From an uncultured Porphyromonadaceae bacterium (lineage in GTDB: Bacteria > Bacteroidota > Bacteroidia > Bacteroidales > Muribaculaceae), in the NCBI GenBank assembly GCA_902495075.1, contig CABUVO010000013.1, positions 39,468 to 103,467 on the forward strand: a stretch of 64,000 nucleotides of DNA, read 5' to 3'. The position numbers were made by a program, and so were the translations under genes. Every line of letters begins with the position of its first letter. Within the stretch, counting starts at the first letter, position 1. The notes below the pieces were generated by a model. The model did no database searches. It saw nothing but the letters and a program-made list of their open reading frames with translations, and had not been told where the DNA came from. Positions 37,932-46,161 of the stretch are shown in pieces.

Positions 37932-39554
37932 TTATTTTTTTGATGCTGCATGTCGACGTGCGGTCTGTATGCACTCTCGGCGGGATACAATAACCGATAA
38001 CCCGGGATAATCTATCTCCTCCTTGAATAGTTTTACCATTTCATCATGATTCTTCGGTAAAGAATCTATTGTGCGGACATGCTCGGGAAGAGCTCCGAGC
38101 CCGAGACATATTTCTTCTATTTTACCTGTGCCTTGAGAGTCCTGACCACCTGTCATACCCGTTGTCAGATTGTCAGAGATTATGACCGTAATTGGTGAAT
38201 TCTCATTGATCGCATCAAGCAATCCGGTCATTCCGCTGTGGGTAAAAGTCGAATCTCCAATTATTGCCACTGATGGATGTTGACCGGCATCTGCAGCACC
38301 CTTTGCCATCGTTATGGACGCACCCATATCAACGCAGGTATCAATAGCATTGAATGGCTTTAGGAAGCCAAGAGTATAGCACCCTATGTCTCCAAACACT
38401 TTGGGATTCACATAGCTTTCAAGAGCTTCATTCAGCGCGCCGTAAACATCTCTGTGACCGCATCCCTGACATAATGCAGGCGGACGACCAACTACTTTTT
38501 CCGAAACTGCTCTTTTCTCAGGAGCGCATATTCCTGAAACAGATGGAGCAACTTTAGACATGGTGATCTTCACCTCATCCGGTGTGAGTTCTCCATCACG
38601 TATGACATCCCCGCTAAGTTTTCCATATATTCTCTTGCCGGTATCGAGCAATCCCCTCAGTCTTGACTCTATGAAAGGCTGCCCCTCTTCAAGCACGAGG
38701 ATAGAATCACAAGAGTCATATAATTGCTTGATAAGTTTTTTAGGCAAAGGATACTGACTCACCTTGACCGTGGGAAATGGCACATCGCCATCGAATGCCT
38801 CCTTAAGATAGTTATAAGCAATGCCACTTGCCACAACTCCCATTTCATGGCGGGGAGCCTCTTCATAACGATTAAAAGGAGACTTCTCTGATGATTTGAT
38901 AAATTCTTCATAATCTGCAATCAGCTGACGGTTGCGAATCTTCGACATCGCGGGCATCAACACCCATTGCTTCGGATTCTTGGGATAGCTGTTTGCGTTT
39001 TCTTCAACGGGAGTGTCCTCCACTTCTACCACAGCTCTTGAATGACTGAGACGAGTCACAAATCTAAAAAGAACCGGAATATTGAACTTTTCCGACAATT
39101 CAAATGCATACGATGCCATGTCATATGCCTCTTGCTGATTAGCTGGTTCTAAAGCTGGTATCATGGCAAAGTCGGCATAGAAACGTGAATCCTGTTCATT
39201 CTGTGAAGAATGCATGCTCGGATCATCCGCAGCCACAACAATAAGACCGCCGTTCGCTCCTGTCATTGCTGAATTGACGAAGGGATCGGCGGCAACATTG
39301 AGTCCGACATGTTTCATTGAAGTGAAAGCTCTTTTACCACAGTATGACATTCCAAGAGCCTCTTCCATAGCAGTTTTCTCATTCGACGACCAATGAGAGT
39401 GTATGCCGCGATCCTTGGCGGTTGGATTTGATTGCACAAACTCCATGATTTCTGTCGAAGGAGTTCCAGGATATGCATAAGCACCTGATAGCCCGGCATT
39501 AATGGCACCCATTGCGAATGCCTCATCCCCGAGTAAGAGTCGTTTTGTTTTCAT
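37932..39554 (-). CDS. iorA: Indolepyruvate ferredoxin oxidoreductase, alpha subunit
   Basis: A 540-residue fused alpha/beta subunit. The N-terminal pyrimidine-binding half contains GAYAYPGTPSTEI, and the C-terminal TPP-binding half has CQGCGHRDVYG and the metal loop GDSTFTHSGMTG...ENSPITVIISDN. The ferredoxin domain with two 4Fe-4S motifs, found at the C-terminus of archaeal IorA (about 600 residues), is absent: the protein ends after the TPP domain at RRECIQTARRHAASKK. First gene of its operon. Confidence 0.93.
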   Translation of the reverse strand: MKTKRLLLGDEAFAMGAINAGLSGAYAYPGTPSTEIMEFVQSNPTAKDRGIHSHWSSNEKTAMEEALGMSYCGKRAFTSMKHVGLNVAADPFVNSAMTGANGGLIVVAADDPSMHSSQNEQDSRFYADFAMIPALEPANQQEAYDMASYAFELSEKFNIPVLFRFVTRLSHSRAVVEVEDTPVEENANSYPKNPKQWVLMPAMSKIRNRQLIADYEEFIKSSEKSPFNRYEEAPRHEMGVVASGIAYNYLKEAFDGDVPFPTVKVSQYPLPKKLIKQLYDSCDSILVLEEGQPFIESRLRGLLDTGKRIYGKLSGDVIRDGELTPDEVKITMSKVAPSVSGICAPEKRAVSEKVVGRPPALCQGCGHRDVYGALNEALESYVNPKVFGDIGCYTLGFLKPFNAIDTCVDMGASITMAKGAADAGQHPSVAIIGDSTFTHSGMTGLLDAINENSPITVIISDNLTTGMTGGQDSQGTGKIEEICLGLGALPEHVRTIDSLPKNHDEMVKLFKEEIDYPGLSVIVSRRECIQTARRHAASKK

Positions 39555-39596
39555 GATTTATATTAAGGTCTGTTAGATTGTTGTCAATGGACTTTG

Positions 39597-39612
39597 CAAA
39601 TATACAAATTTA
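39597..39612 (-). promoter_or_regulatory. Candidate -7 boxes of the iorA operon promoter
   Basis: Two adjacent minus-strand matches to TAnnTTTG occur: TATATTTG (39604-39597) and TAAATTTG (39612-39605). Neither has a clear TTTG at 20 bp, so the exact start is uncertain. Confidence 0.4.
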
Positions 39613-39689
39613 ATTCATATAATTTACGAATTTAAAATCTGTTTAAAAACATCTAAAAAAATATGTCCCGACATATATATTTATGTAAA

Positions 39690-39721
39690 TTTGCGTGAAT
39701 GATAAGAATAACGTAATTTTG
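39690..39721 (+). promoter_or_regulatory. Promoter of the dsbD-like gene
   Basis: A -33 TTTG (39690-39693), a 20-bp spacer and a -7 TAATTTTG (39714-39721) form an exact consensus. The predicted transcript start near 39726 lies after the ATG at 39695 and so supports the signal-peptide start at 39749. Confidence 0.75.
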
Positions 39722-39748
39722 CATACAAATCAGAAATACCTACCATCA

Positions 39749-41788
39749 ATGAAGAAAACGTTGTATTTGATCCTTCTCCTTGTTGGATTCTGCAGCTCAG
39801 CTGCGTTAGCTCAGGTCAACTGGACCTTCAATCTCATTGGCGACAAAACAGCCAATCCAGCTATAGAGGTGACTGCGACAGTTGCCCCAGGATATCATCT
39901 TTATGCTATTGATAATCCCGATGGAGGAATGCCTCTGCAATTCTATTTCAATTATAACGGGTGCAAAGCTTCTGGGAATGTCACAGCTGATAAAAAATAC
40001 ACAGTTGCCTATAACGACATATTCGAATGTGACGAACATTTTTACACAGGCACTGTAAAATTCACTCAGAAACTCACCCCCACCGATGAAAAGTTTTCCG
40101 TAGGGGTTGAAGTAAAAGGACAAGTGTGTGATGACAAGGGCTGCGTTCAGGTAGCTGATTCCCATAAATTTTCAGGCACAGCCATTGTGAATAAGCAGGA
40201 AAATAAAGAAGATGCAAAAAACGCCCTGCCGGAGGATAATGCCAAAGAAAACGGGGAAGCCGACAAGGTTGTTGAGATGATGGATTCCCTTCAGTCTGCA
40301 GAATCATTCATGACACCTGAAGCTAATCTTTCCGGTGTCAAAACTGACAGCTGGTGGGACAATGTTGAAGCCGAGATGGCAGTTTTCGAAAAAGCTCCCG
40401 AGCAGCAGGAGCGCAGCCTTTGGTATATATTCATCGCCGGTTTCATAGGAGGTCTGATTGCATTGGTCACTCCCTGCGTATGGCCACTTATACCGATGAC
40501 CGTAAGTTTCTTCCTGAAACAGAATAAAAGCAAAAGGAAAGCAATTGGAGCGGCAACGACTTATGGCATATCCATTATTGTGATTTATGTTCTCCTCGGT
40601 TTGCTTGTAACGATAATATTTGGTGCCTCAGCATTGAATGAGCTTGCAACAAGTGCCGGATTCAATATTGCCTTCTTCTTGTTGCTTGTCATCTTCGCCA
40701 TATCTTTCATGGGCGGATTTGAACTGACATTGCCGTCTTCCTGGTCAAATAAGATAGATTCAAAAGTAGACAGCACCACCGGTTATCTGTCAATATTCTT
40801 CATGGCGTTTACCCTTGCTCTGGTATCATTCTCATGCACCGGACCTATCATCGGCACGCTCCTTGTGGAGGCTGCCGCCACCTCCAATTTCATTTCTCCG
40901 GCAGTTGGAATGTTCGGTTTCGCTTTAGCTCTCGCTCTCCCCTTCTCACTTTTCGCAATGTTCCCCACAATGTTGAAATCAATGCCGAAGAGTGGAGGAT
41001 GGATGAACACTGTTAAAGTAGTTCTTGGTTTCCTTGAGCTTGCTCTTGCCCTCAAATTCCTCTCAGTTGCAGATCTCGCTTATGGATGGAGAATCCTTGA
41101 CAGAGAGGTGTTCGTATCCCTCTGGATAGTAATATTTGCTCTTTTGGGTGTTTATCTTCTTGGCAAAATCACGTTCCCACACGATTCCAAAGTGGAGAAA
41201 ATAGGAGTAACCAGATTTATGCTGGCTTGCATATCGTTGGCTTTTGCAGTCTACATGCTTCCAGGCTTATGGGGCGCACCATTGAAAAGTATCAGCGCCT
41301 TCGCTCCCCCGGTATCGACCCAGGATTTCAATCTTTATGAAGGTAGCGTCCACGCACAGGTAGATGACTTTGAAGAAGGAATGAGACTTTCTGAAAAACT
41401 TGACAAACCTGTTCTTCTTGATTTCTCAGGATATGGGTGTGTCAACTGTCGTAAGATGGAAGCTGCGGTATGGACCGATCCGACAGTCAAATCAAAGATC
41501 GATAACGACTACATACTTGTCACCTTAATGGTTGATGACAAGACTCCACTTAAAGAGTCCGTTACTGTCAAGGAAAAAAACGGTAAAGAAACGACTTTAC
41601 GCACAGTCGGCGACAAATGGAGCTACCTGCAACGCACAAAATTCGGAGCCAACGCACAGCCCTATCATGTCATTGTGGATAAGAATGCAAAACCGCTTGC
41701 TCCAGCGTTTGTATACAAAGAGGATGTGCCCGGATATATCAAATTCCTTGACAGCGGTAAAAACAGATTCTATGCAGAAGATAAATAA
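39749..41788 (+). CDS. dsbD: DsbD-like thiol:disulfide interchange protein
   Basis: A 679-residue membrane protein that carries electrons from cytosolic thioredoxin to periplasmic thiols. Signal peptide (about 1-21); N-terminal periplasmic DsbD-alpha-like domain with a Cys pair (VCDDKGCVQ, near residue 130); eight or so membrane spans (about 225-530) with conserved cysteines (TPCVWPLIPM and SCTGPIIG); C-terminal thioredoxin-like domain with the active motif CVNC in GYGCVNCRKM. The start at 39749 is chosen from the promoter position and the signal peptide. The downstream TPR gene overlaps it by 17 bases. Confidence 0.93.
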   Translation: MKKTLYLILLLVGFCSSAALAQVNWTFNLIGDKTANPAIEVTATVAPGYHLYAIDNPDGGMPLQFYFNYNGCKASGNVTADKKYTVAYNDIFECDEHFYTGTVKFTQKLTPTDEKFSVGVEVKGQVCDDKGCVQVADSHKFSGTAIVNKQENKEDAKNALPEDNAKENGEADKVVEMMDSLQSAESFMTPEANLSGVKTDSWWDNVEAEMAVFEKAPEQQERSLWYIFIAGFIGGLIALVTPCVWPLIPMTVSFFLKQNKSKRKAIGAATTYGISIIVIYVLLGLLVTIIFGASALNELATSAGFNIAFFLLLVIFAISFMGGFELTLPSSWSNKIDSKVDSTTGYLSIFFMAFTLALVSFSCTGPIIGTLLVEAAATSNFISPAVGMFGFALALALPFSLFAMFPTMLKSMPKSGGWMNTVKVVLGFLELALALKFLSVADLAYGWRILDREVFVSLWIVIFALLGVYLLGKITFPHDSKVEKIGVTRFMLACISLAFAVYMLPGLWGAPLKSISAFAPPVSTQDFNLYEGSVHAQVDDFEEGMRLSEKLDKPVLLDFSGYGCVNCRKMEAAVWTDPTVKSKIDNDYILVTLMVDDKTPLKESVTVKEKNGKETTLRTVGDKWSYLQRTKFGANAQPYHVIVDKNAKPLAPAFVYKEDVPGYIKFLDSGKNRFYAEDK

Positions 41789-42608
41789 AAAATTTTTGAT
41801 TTTAATATGCTTTGTGTGCTGCGCCATTCTTCCCGGAATGGCGCAGACATATATTCAATATGTAGATTCTGCCGATAACTATATTAAGCGCGAAAACTGG
41901 CGCGAGGCGGAGAGAATGACAATAGCGGCATTAAAGACGAAACCGGCAAATAAGCTCAACTATCTCCTGTGGTCGAACCTTGGAGACATCCGCACACGCA
42001 TGGAAGATTACGATGGCGCGCTCCAAGCTTTCGAAATCGCTTTGGCTTCCGCCCCTAAAAAGGAATTGATACTCAATAACCGTGCCTATACATATCTTCA
42101 GATGGGAGAGACAGATAAAGCCTATGAGGATATAAATGAAGCCCTGCGACTTGATTCCATTCAGGAATGGCCTCTTAAGATGAGGGGAATCATTAATCTC
42201 GGAAAATCCAAATATGCTGAAGCTGAAAAAGATTTTGAATCATTGAAGAAACATTTTCCCGCCAATGCGGCTGCATATTCAGGGCTGGGAAAGATTGAGG
42301 CAATCAAAGGAAACGGAGAGACTGCAATGTCGCTGTTTGAAAAATCACTTGAACTTGAGCAAAGCGACGACACATGGTTCTATCTCATTCTTGTCAATAT
42401 AGAGACTGGCAATCTTCCTAAGGCTAAGGAGCATCTGCTGATTGCTCTCAAGCGCTATCCGAGATGTGGGAATCTGTATCTTCTAAGAGGGTTATTGCAC
42501 AAAAAAAATTACGAAAACACTGAGGCGGATTTAGACAAAAACATTGCTCTCGATTATGGTGCTGATCCACATCTTGTTGAACAATATCTGCCAAAAATTA
42601 AAAAATAA
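41772..42608 (+). CDS. Exported TPR-repeat protein
   Basis: A 278-residue protein with a signal peptide (about 1-26, GMAQ) followed by about six tetratricopeptide repeats, a scaffold fold for protein-protein contacts. The recognisable TPR core NRAYTYLQMGETDKAYEDIN is near residue 100. The start is taken as the ATG at 41772, inside the end of dsbD (17-base overlap), because the signal peptide begins there; the frame remains open further upstream but reads as antisense-like sequence. Coupled to dsbD; partner proteins are unknown. Confidence 0.85.
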   Translation: MQKINKKFLILICFVCCAILPGMAQTYIQYVDSADNYIKRENWREAERMTIAALKTKPANKLNYLLWSNLGDIRTRMEDYDGALQAFEIALASAPKKELILNNRAYTYLQMGETDKAYEDINEALRLDSIQEWPLKMRGIINLGKSKYAEAEKDFESLKKHFPANAAAYSGLGKIEAIKGNGETAMSLFEKSLELEQSDDTWFYLILVNIETGNLPKAKEHLLIALKRYPRCGNLYLLRGLLHKKNYENTEADLDKNIALDYGADPHLVEQYLPKIKK

Positions 42609-42646
42609 ATATCTCCCAACAGAGCTTATTATTGAGTCTTTTTTAT

Positions 42647-42654
42647 TAACTTTG
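42647..42654 (+). promoter_or_regulatory. -7 box upstream of the HU-CCDC81/SPOR gene
   Basis: TAACTTTG matches the -7 consensus. No clear TTTG lies at 20 bp. The predicted start near 42659 falls inside the hairpin that follows. Confidence 0.4.
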
Positions 42655-42655
42655 C

Positions 42656-42680
42656 AGAAGAGGAGCAAGACTCCTCTTCT
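42656..42680 (+). promoter_or_regulatory. Hairpin directly before the HU-CCDC81/SPOR start
   Basis: A perfect 10-bp stem (AGAAGAGGAG with CTCCTCTTCT) and 5-base loop end two bases before the TTG start at 42683. It covers the purine-rich AGGAG that would act as ribosome-binding site. It could instead terminate the upstream TPR transcript, as CTTTGTTT follows. Confidence 0.5.
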
Positions 42681-42682
42681 CT

Positions 42683-43660
42683 TTGTTTAGAGATAAACAC
42701 CTTTACACCTTGGAACAATTAGCCTTACATATTGAATATCTGTTGCTGCGTCATGATTGTGTAATCTTGCCGGGCTTTGGTGCGTTTATCAACGCAAGAT
42801 GTGCCGCGCACTACGACCCACTTACGGACCGATGGATACCCATGACAAAAGAGGTGCGTTTTAACCAGGCAGTAAATCATGATGACGGGCTTGTTGCCAA
42901 TTCATATGCAAGAAAATATTCCTTGACTTTTCATGAAGCAAGGACACTTCTCAATTCCGATATCAAGGAATTGAGATATCTTATAGAGAACGATGGTGAG
43001 GTTTCATTAGGACGTCTTGGATATATATCTGCCGGTGATGAAAATACAATCCGTTTTTCACCATTTCAAACTGCAGAACAAACGAACCGCGAACTTGGAT
43101 TCGTCTCAGTAGGGACACAATTGAACGGTCAGAAGTTTTCTGATAATGCAAATGTGAAACGTGCGGAACGTTCTCTTGATTTCGACCGCAATTATTATAT
43201 ACCCGTCAACAAGACTGCAGCCAAGGTGGCGGCATCACTCTTGCTGGTTTTTATAGTTGCAATATCTGCCCTCCTGCCCTCCTCCGGCAGAATGGAAGAA
43301 GATCAAGCATCGGTTGTGCCGGTAAATGCACTCATTGATTCTGCAGCAATGCCAATGGTTCAGGAACCCAAAGAAGTTTACGAATCTCAAGATTCAGTGC
43401 CAGGCAATGATAATTTAATCCCTGAGAATTCAATAAAAAAATATTATCTCATAGTTGGAACATTCCGGTCAGAAAGAGAGGCTCAGAAATACATAAATCT
43501 GAATCATGGAGAAGAATCGGATTTGATTCTCGTGCCTTCAAAAACCCTCTTCAGAGTTGCTTCGGCATCATCCAACGATAAGTCTGAATTAATCACAGAG
43601 TTAAATTCAGACAGCTTTAAATCGCGTTACTCAGAGGGGTGGATATGGGAAAATAAGTAA
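42683..43660 (+). CDS. HU-CCDC81 and SPOR domain envelope protein
   Basis: A 325-residue protein. Residues about 8-135 contain the tandem HU-like CCDC81 domains of Bacteroidetes (HDCVILPGFGAFINA, FNQAVNHDDGLVANSYA). One transmembrane segment follows at about 185-202 (VAASLLLVFIVAISALL), then a linker and a C-terminal SPOR domain (about 250-325, KKYYLIVGTFRSEREA) that binds denuded peptidoglycan at the division site. The HU-like half may bind DNA or filaments on the cytosolic side, tying septal wall to the cytoplasm; this is inference. The start is TTG 42683 or TTG 42710; no ATG is available. Confidence 0.85.
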   Translation: MFRDKHLYTLEQLALHIEYLLLRHDCVILPGFGAFINARCAAHYDPLTDRWIPMTKEVRFNQAVNHDDGLVANSYARKYSLTFHEARTLLNSDIKELRYLIENDGEVSLGRLGYISAGDENTIRFSPFQTAEQTNRELGFVSVGTQLNGQKFSDNANVKRAERSLDFDRNYYIPVNKTAAKVAASLLLVFIVAISALLPSSGRMEEDQASVVPVNALIDSAAMPMVQEPKEVYESQDSVPGNDNLIPENSIKKYYLIVGTFRSEREAQKYINLNHGEESDLILVPSKTLFRVASASSNDKSELITELNSDSFKSRYSEGWIWENK

Positions 43661-43689
43661 ACGTTTTATTGAAGATTTTTCAGTAAAAA

Positions 43690-43721
43690 TTTGCACAGTT
43701 CAAAAATAAGTTGTAACTTTG
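43690..43721 (+). promoter_or_regulatory. Promoter of the tRNA cluster
   Basis: A -33 TTTG (43690-43693), a 20-bp spacer and a -7 TAACTTTG (43714-43721) match the Bacteroidetes consensus exactly, 50 bp upstream of tRNA-Gly. Confidence 0.8.
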
Positions 43722-43771
43722 CATCGCAATTCGGGAAAACAATGTTTGAAACGAGTTGAACCAACAAAAAT

Positions 43772-43847
<76 letters not shown>

Positions 43848-43864
43848 ACTAAACACAAACATTT

Positions 43865-43948
43865 GTCTAGGTGGCGGAATTGGTAGACGCGCTACTTTGA
43901 GGGGGTAGTGACCGTTTGGTCGTGTGAGTTCGAGTCTCATCCTGGACA
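43865..43948 (+). tRNA. tRNA-Leu (anticodon GAG), copy 1
   Basis: An 84-nt class II tRNA. The acceptor GTCTAGG pairs with CCTGGAC, the anticodon loop is TTGAGGG (GAG), and the long variable arm and the T-arm GAGTTCGAGTCTC are present. CCA is not encoded. Confidence 0.96.
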
Positions 43949-43955
43949 CTTCATT

Positions 43956-43994
43956 AAATCTCAGATAATCTCCATGGTTGTTTGAGATTTTTTT
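43956..43994 (+). terminator. Terminator between the two tRNA-Leu copies
   Basis: AAATCTCA pairs with TGAGATTT, extended to about 15 pairs by G-U pairs, and is followed by a run of T residues. Confidence 0.7.
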
Positions 43995-44017
43995 ACGAAA
44001 AAGAATCACATATTATT

Positions 44018-44101
44018 GTCTAGGTGGCGGAATTGGTAGACGCGCTACTTTGAGGGGGTAGTGACCGTTTGGTCGTGTGAGTTCGAGTCTCATCCTGGAC
44101 A
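44018..44101 (+). tRNA. tRNA-Leu (anticodon GAG), copy 2
   Basis: Identical over all 84 bases to the copy at 43865. No promoter is visible between the copies, so it depends on read-through of the intervening terminator. CCA is not encoded. Confidence 0.96.
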
Positions 44102-44140
44102 CTAAAAAACCGAATGCAGAATCTGCATTCGGTTTTTTAG
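44102..44140 (+). terminator. Terminator of the tRNA cluster
   Basis: A perfect 18-bp stem with a 3-base loop, starting one base after tRNA-Leu copy 2. The stem ends in six T residues. Confidence 0.92.
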
Positions 44141-44158
44141 TGAATGTGAGAAATAAGA

Positions 44159-44212
44159 AAACATAAAATACTCCGCAACACAGATATCTGTGTTGCGGAG
44201 TATTTTATGTTT
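44159..44212. terminator. 54-bp perfect palindrome, terminator of the SusCD-peptidase operon
   Basis: Two exactly complementary 27-base arms with no spacer, centred on CAGATATCTG. The arms end in ATTTTATGTTT on either strand. It lies 7 bases beyond the subtilase stop and faces the tRNA terminator. Confidence 0.85.
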
Positions 44213-44219
44213 AAATCTT

Positions 44220-46145
44220 TTATTTTGTTACGATCTTTCTGGAAATAGAATTTGAACCATCGTTTACACGAAGCACATATACGCCGCCAGTCAACGATTC
44301 TGTGCTTATTGCAGCTTCGTTGGTCTGTGATGCTTTGCTTGCAACAAGACGGCCGGAGAGGTCGTAAAGCTCAACTGTCACAGCCTTGCCATCGGTGATT
44401 ACCTCAATGCCATTATCTGTAACATTAATCATGGGCTCATGCTCTGCAACTTCATTGACGCTACTCAAACCAAGTATCTTACGCAATCCTTCATAAGGAT
44501 TTATAATACCGGCTCCCCAGCGGGGATCACCCTCTTTCTTTGTAGATGTTTCTACAATCAGGTCTTTTATATCTGCTGTGGTAAGATTCGGATTTGCTTC
44601 GAGCCAGAGTGCGATTGTTCCGGCAACATATGGCGTCGCCATCGATGTTCCCGTCTCGGGTCCCCATGTATATTCATATCTGGATAAATCAGGAAGTGAT
44701 ACAAATGCCGAACTAACCCTCACATCAGATTCTGTATTGTTATTATTATAAGCTGAGATTATATCCACACCCGGTGCACATACGTGAGGAAGTTTTTCGT
44801 CATTAGACATTGATGAGCCATACGATGTCATAGGCCATACCTCCCCTGCTTTTGTAGAATGTGATAGAAGACTTTCATTTTCGAGCAAAGGGTGAGCATC
44901 TGCCGAGGAGCAGGCACCTACGGAAATAACACCAGGTACAGTAGAAAGAGTTGTTATCGAGCCATCGGGTGAAGAAGCTACCCAACCATCCATTTCAGGT
45001 TCAGGGAATGCTACAGGCTTATCTTTGTTGACGGGGAAAAGGGTTGCCATGACTTTTTCACCATCGGAAACCTTTACGCGGATACCAACCACTGTTGCTG
45101 GATCTTTGGGAACATAGTTAAACGACATCTCATATTTATAGCATTCGGTTGAACTGCCACTGATATTACGTACCCATCCGTTAGTGTTACTTGTTGGTGC
45201 GGCAAAAACTTTTTCCCATGCCTCACCTCCTAAAACATCTCCTGATGAACCTCCGGTTCCGCCACCTGTAGAACCATATGTGCCAAGCTTGAGATTATCA
45301 GTCAACTCAATAGAATAAATTTCCTCCTTAGTATTCTTGTTAAATGCTACGAGTTCCGCTGAAATAGGCGCATTTATATTGCTCATCATGTAAAGCTGCG
45401 CTGCACCTGAATTCAGAGGTAACGGGAAAACTTTAGTAACCGTTTCACCGACTCCAGCTTCTGCCGAAACGGCAAGATTCTGCTGACCTTCGTTACCCGC
45501 AGCCACACATACGATAGCTCCTTCATCTTTAAGATAATTTACCAATGCTCTATAATCGAGACCATCATGCCATCCTTTGTTTTCACCGGCAGAAATATTG
45601 AATACAACCGGTCGACCGTTAGCATAATTCTTTACTGCCGCAATGGCACTCTGATAATATGTCTTATCTGCATAAACGAACACAATTTCAGCATCAGGAG
45701 CAACGCCTGAGAAAGGTATTTGGACATTATCATGCAGCACACCCGCATAGTCTCGGTACTGCCCCTGCACATTTGGTGATGCACCGGCAGCAATTCCCGC
45801 AACATGCGTTCCGTGCAAATCCAGATGATGACCATCTCCCTTTATTATTTGCTTTAGACTTTCTTTAAATACTTGTGAATCCACATTAACATATGCTTTG
45901 ACGCGACTTTTACCTTCGGCATCCCAGAAAGCAGGATGATCCACATCAAAACCATCATCAATAATAGCGATGACCACTCCCTTTCCGGTGTAACCTTTGC
46001 CAAGGTCCGTACCTTGCTGCGCTTTGGTAGCACCCGTGAACTCATTCGCTTTAACCATTTTCAATTCGGTAGATGCATTCACGCTTAGCGATGAGCAAAG
46101 AATCATGCTCCCGAATAATAAAGTAGTAGTAAATAAATGTTTCAT
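44220..46145 (-). CDS. Subtilisin-like (S8) peptidase with T9SS sorting domain
   Basis: A 641-residue secreted serine protease. After the signal peptide (about 1-24), the catalytic triad is visible as Asp63 (AIIDDG), His111 (LHGTHVAG) and Ser501 (GTSMATPYVAG). The His-Ser distance is long, allowing an inserted beta domain (about 240-420) that includes a Gly/Ser-rich loop. The C-terminal 75 residues form a T9SS type A sorting domain (ELYDLSGRLVAS, GVYVLRV), so it should be surface-anchored or released. The start is ATG 46145, 16 bases after the upstream stop, where the signal peptide begins. Last gene of the SusCD-peptidase locus. Confidence 0.93.
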   Translation of the reverse strand: MKHLFTTTLLFGSMILCSSLSVNASTELKMVKANEFTGATKAQQGTDLGKGYTGKGVVIAIIDDGFDVDHPAFWDAEGKSRVKAYVNVDSQVFKESLKQIIKGDGHHLDLHGTHVAGIAAGASPNVQGQYRDYAGVLHDNVQIPFSGVAPDAEIVFVYADKTYYQSAIAAVKNYANGRPVVFNISAGENKGWHDGLDYRALVNYLKDEGAIVCVAAGNEGQQNLAVSAEAGVGETVTKVFPLPLNSGAAQLYMMSNINAPISAELVAFNKNTKEEIYSIELTDNLKLGTYGSTGGGTGGSSGDVLGGEAWEKVFAAPTSNTNGWVRNISGSSTECYKYEMSFNYVPKDPATVVGIRVKVSDGEKVMATLFPVNKDKPVAFPEPEMDGWVASSPDGSITTLSTVPGVISVGACSSADAHPLLENESLLSHSTKAGEVWPMTSYGSSMSNDEKLPHVCAPGVDIISAYNNNNTESDVRVSSAFVSLPDLSRYEYTWGPETGTSMATPYVAGTIALWLEANPNLTTADIKDLIVETSTKKEGDPRWGAGIINPYEGLRKILGLSSVNEVAEHEPMINVTDNGIEVITDGKAVTVELYDLSGRLVASKASQTNEAAISTESLTGGVYVLRVNDGSNSISRKIVTK

Positions 46146-46161
46146 ATTATAAAAATTAAAA

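Noticed and set aside
39695..39748. Upstream ATG start for the dsbD-like gene
   Set aside because: It precedes the predicted transcript start of an exact promoter, and the added residues come before a clean signal peptide starting at 39749.
41532..41771. Longer N-terminus of the TPR protein
   Set aside because: It overlaps the thioredoxin domain of DsbD in another frame; the signal peptide begins at 41772.
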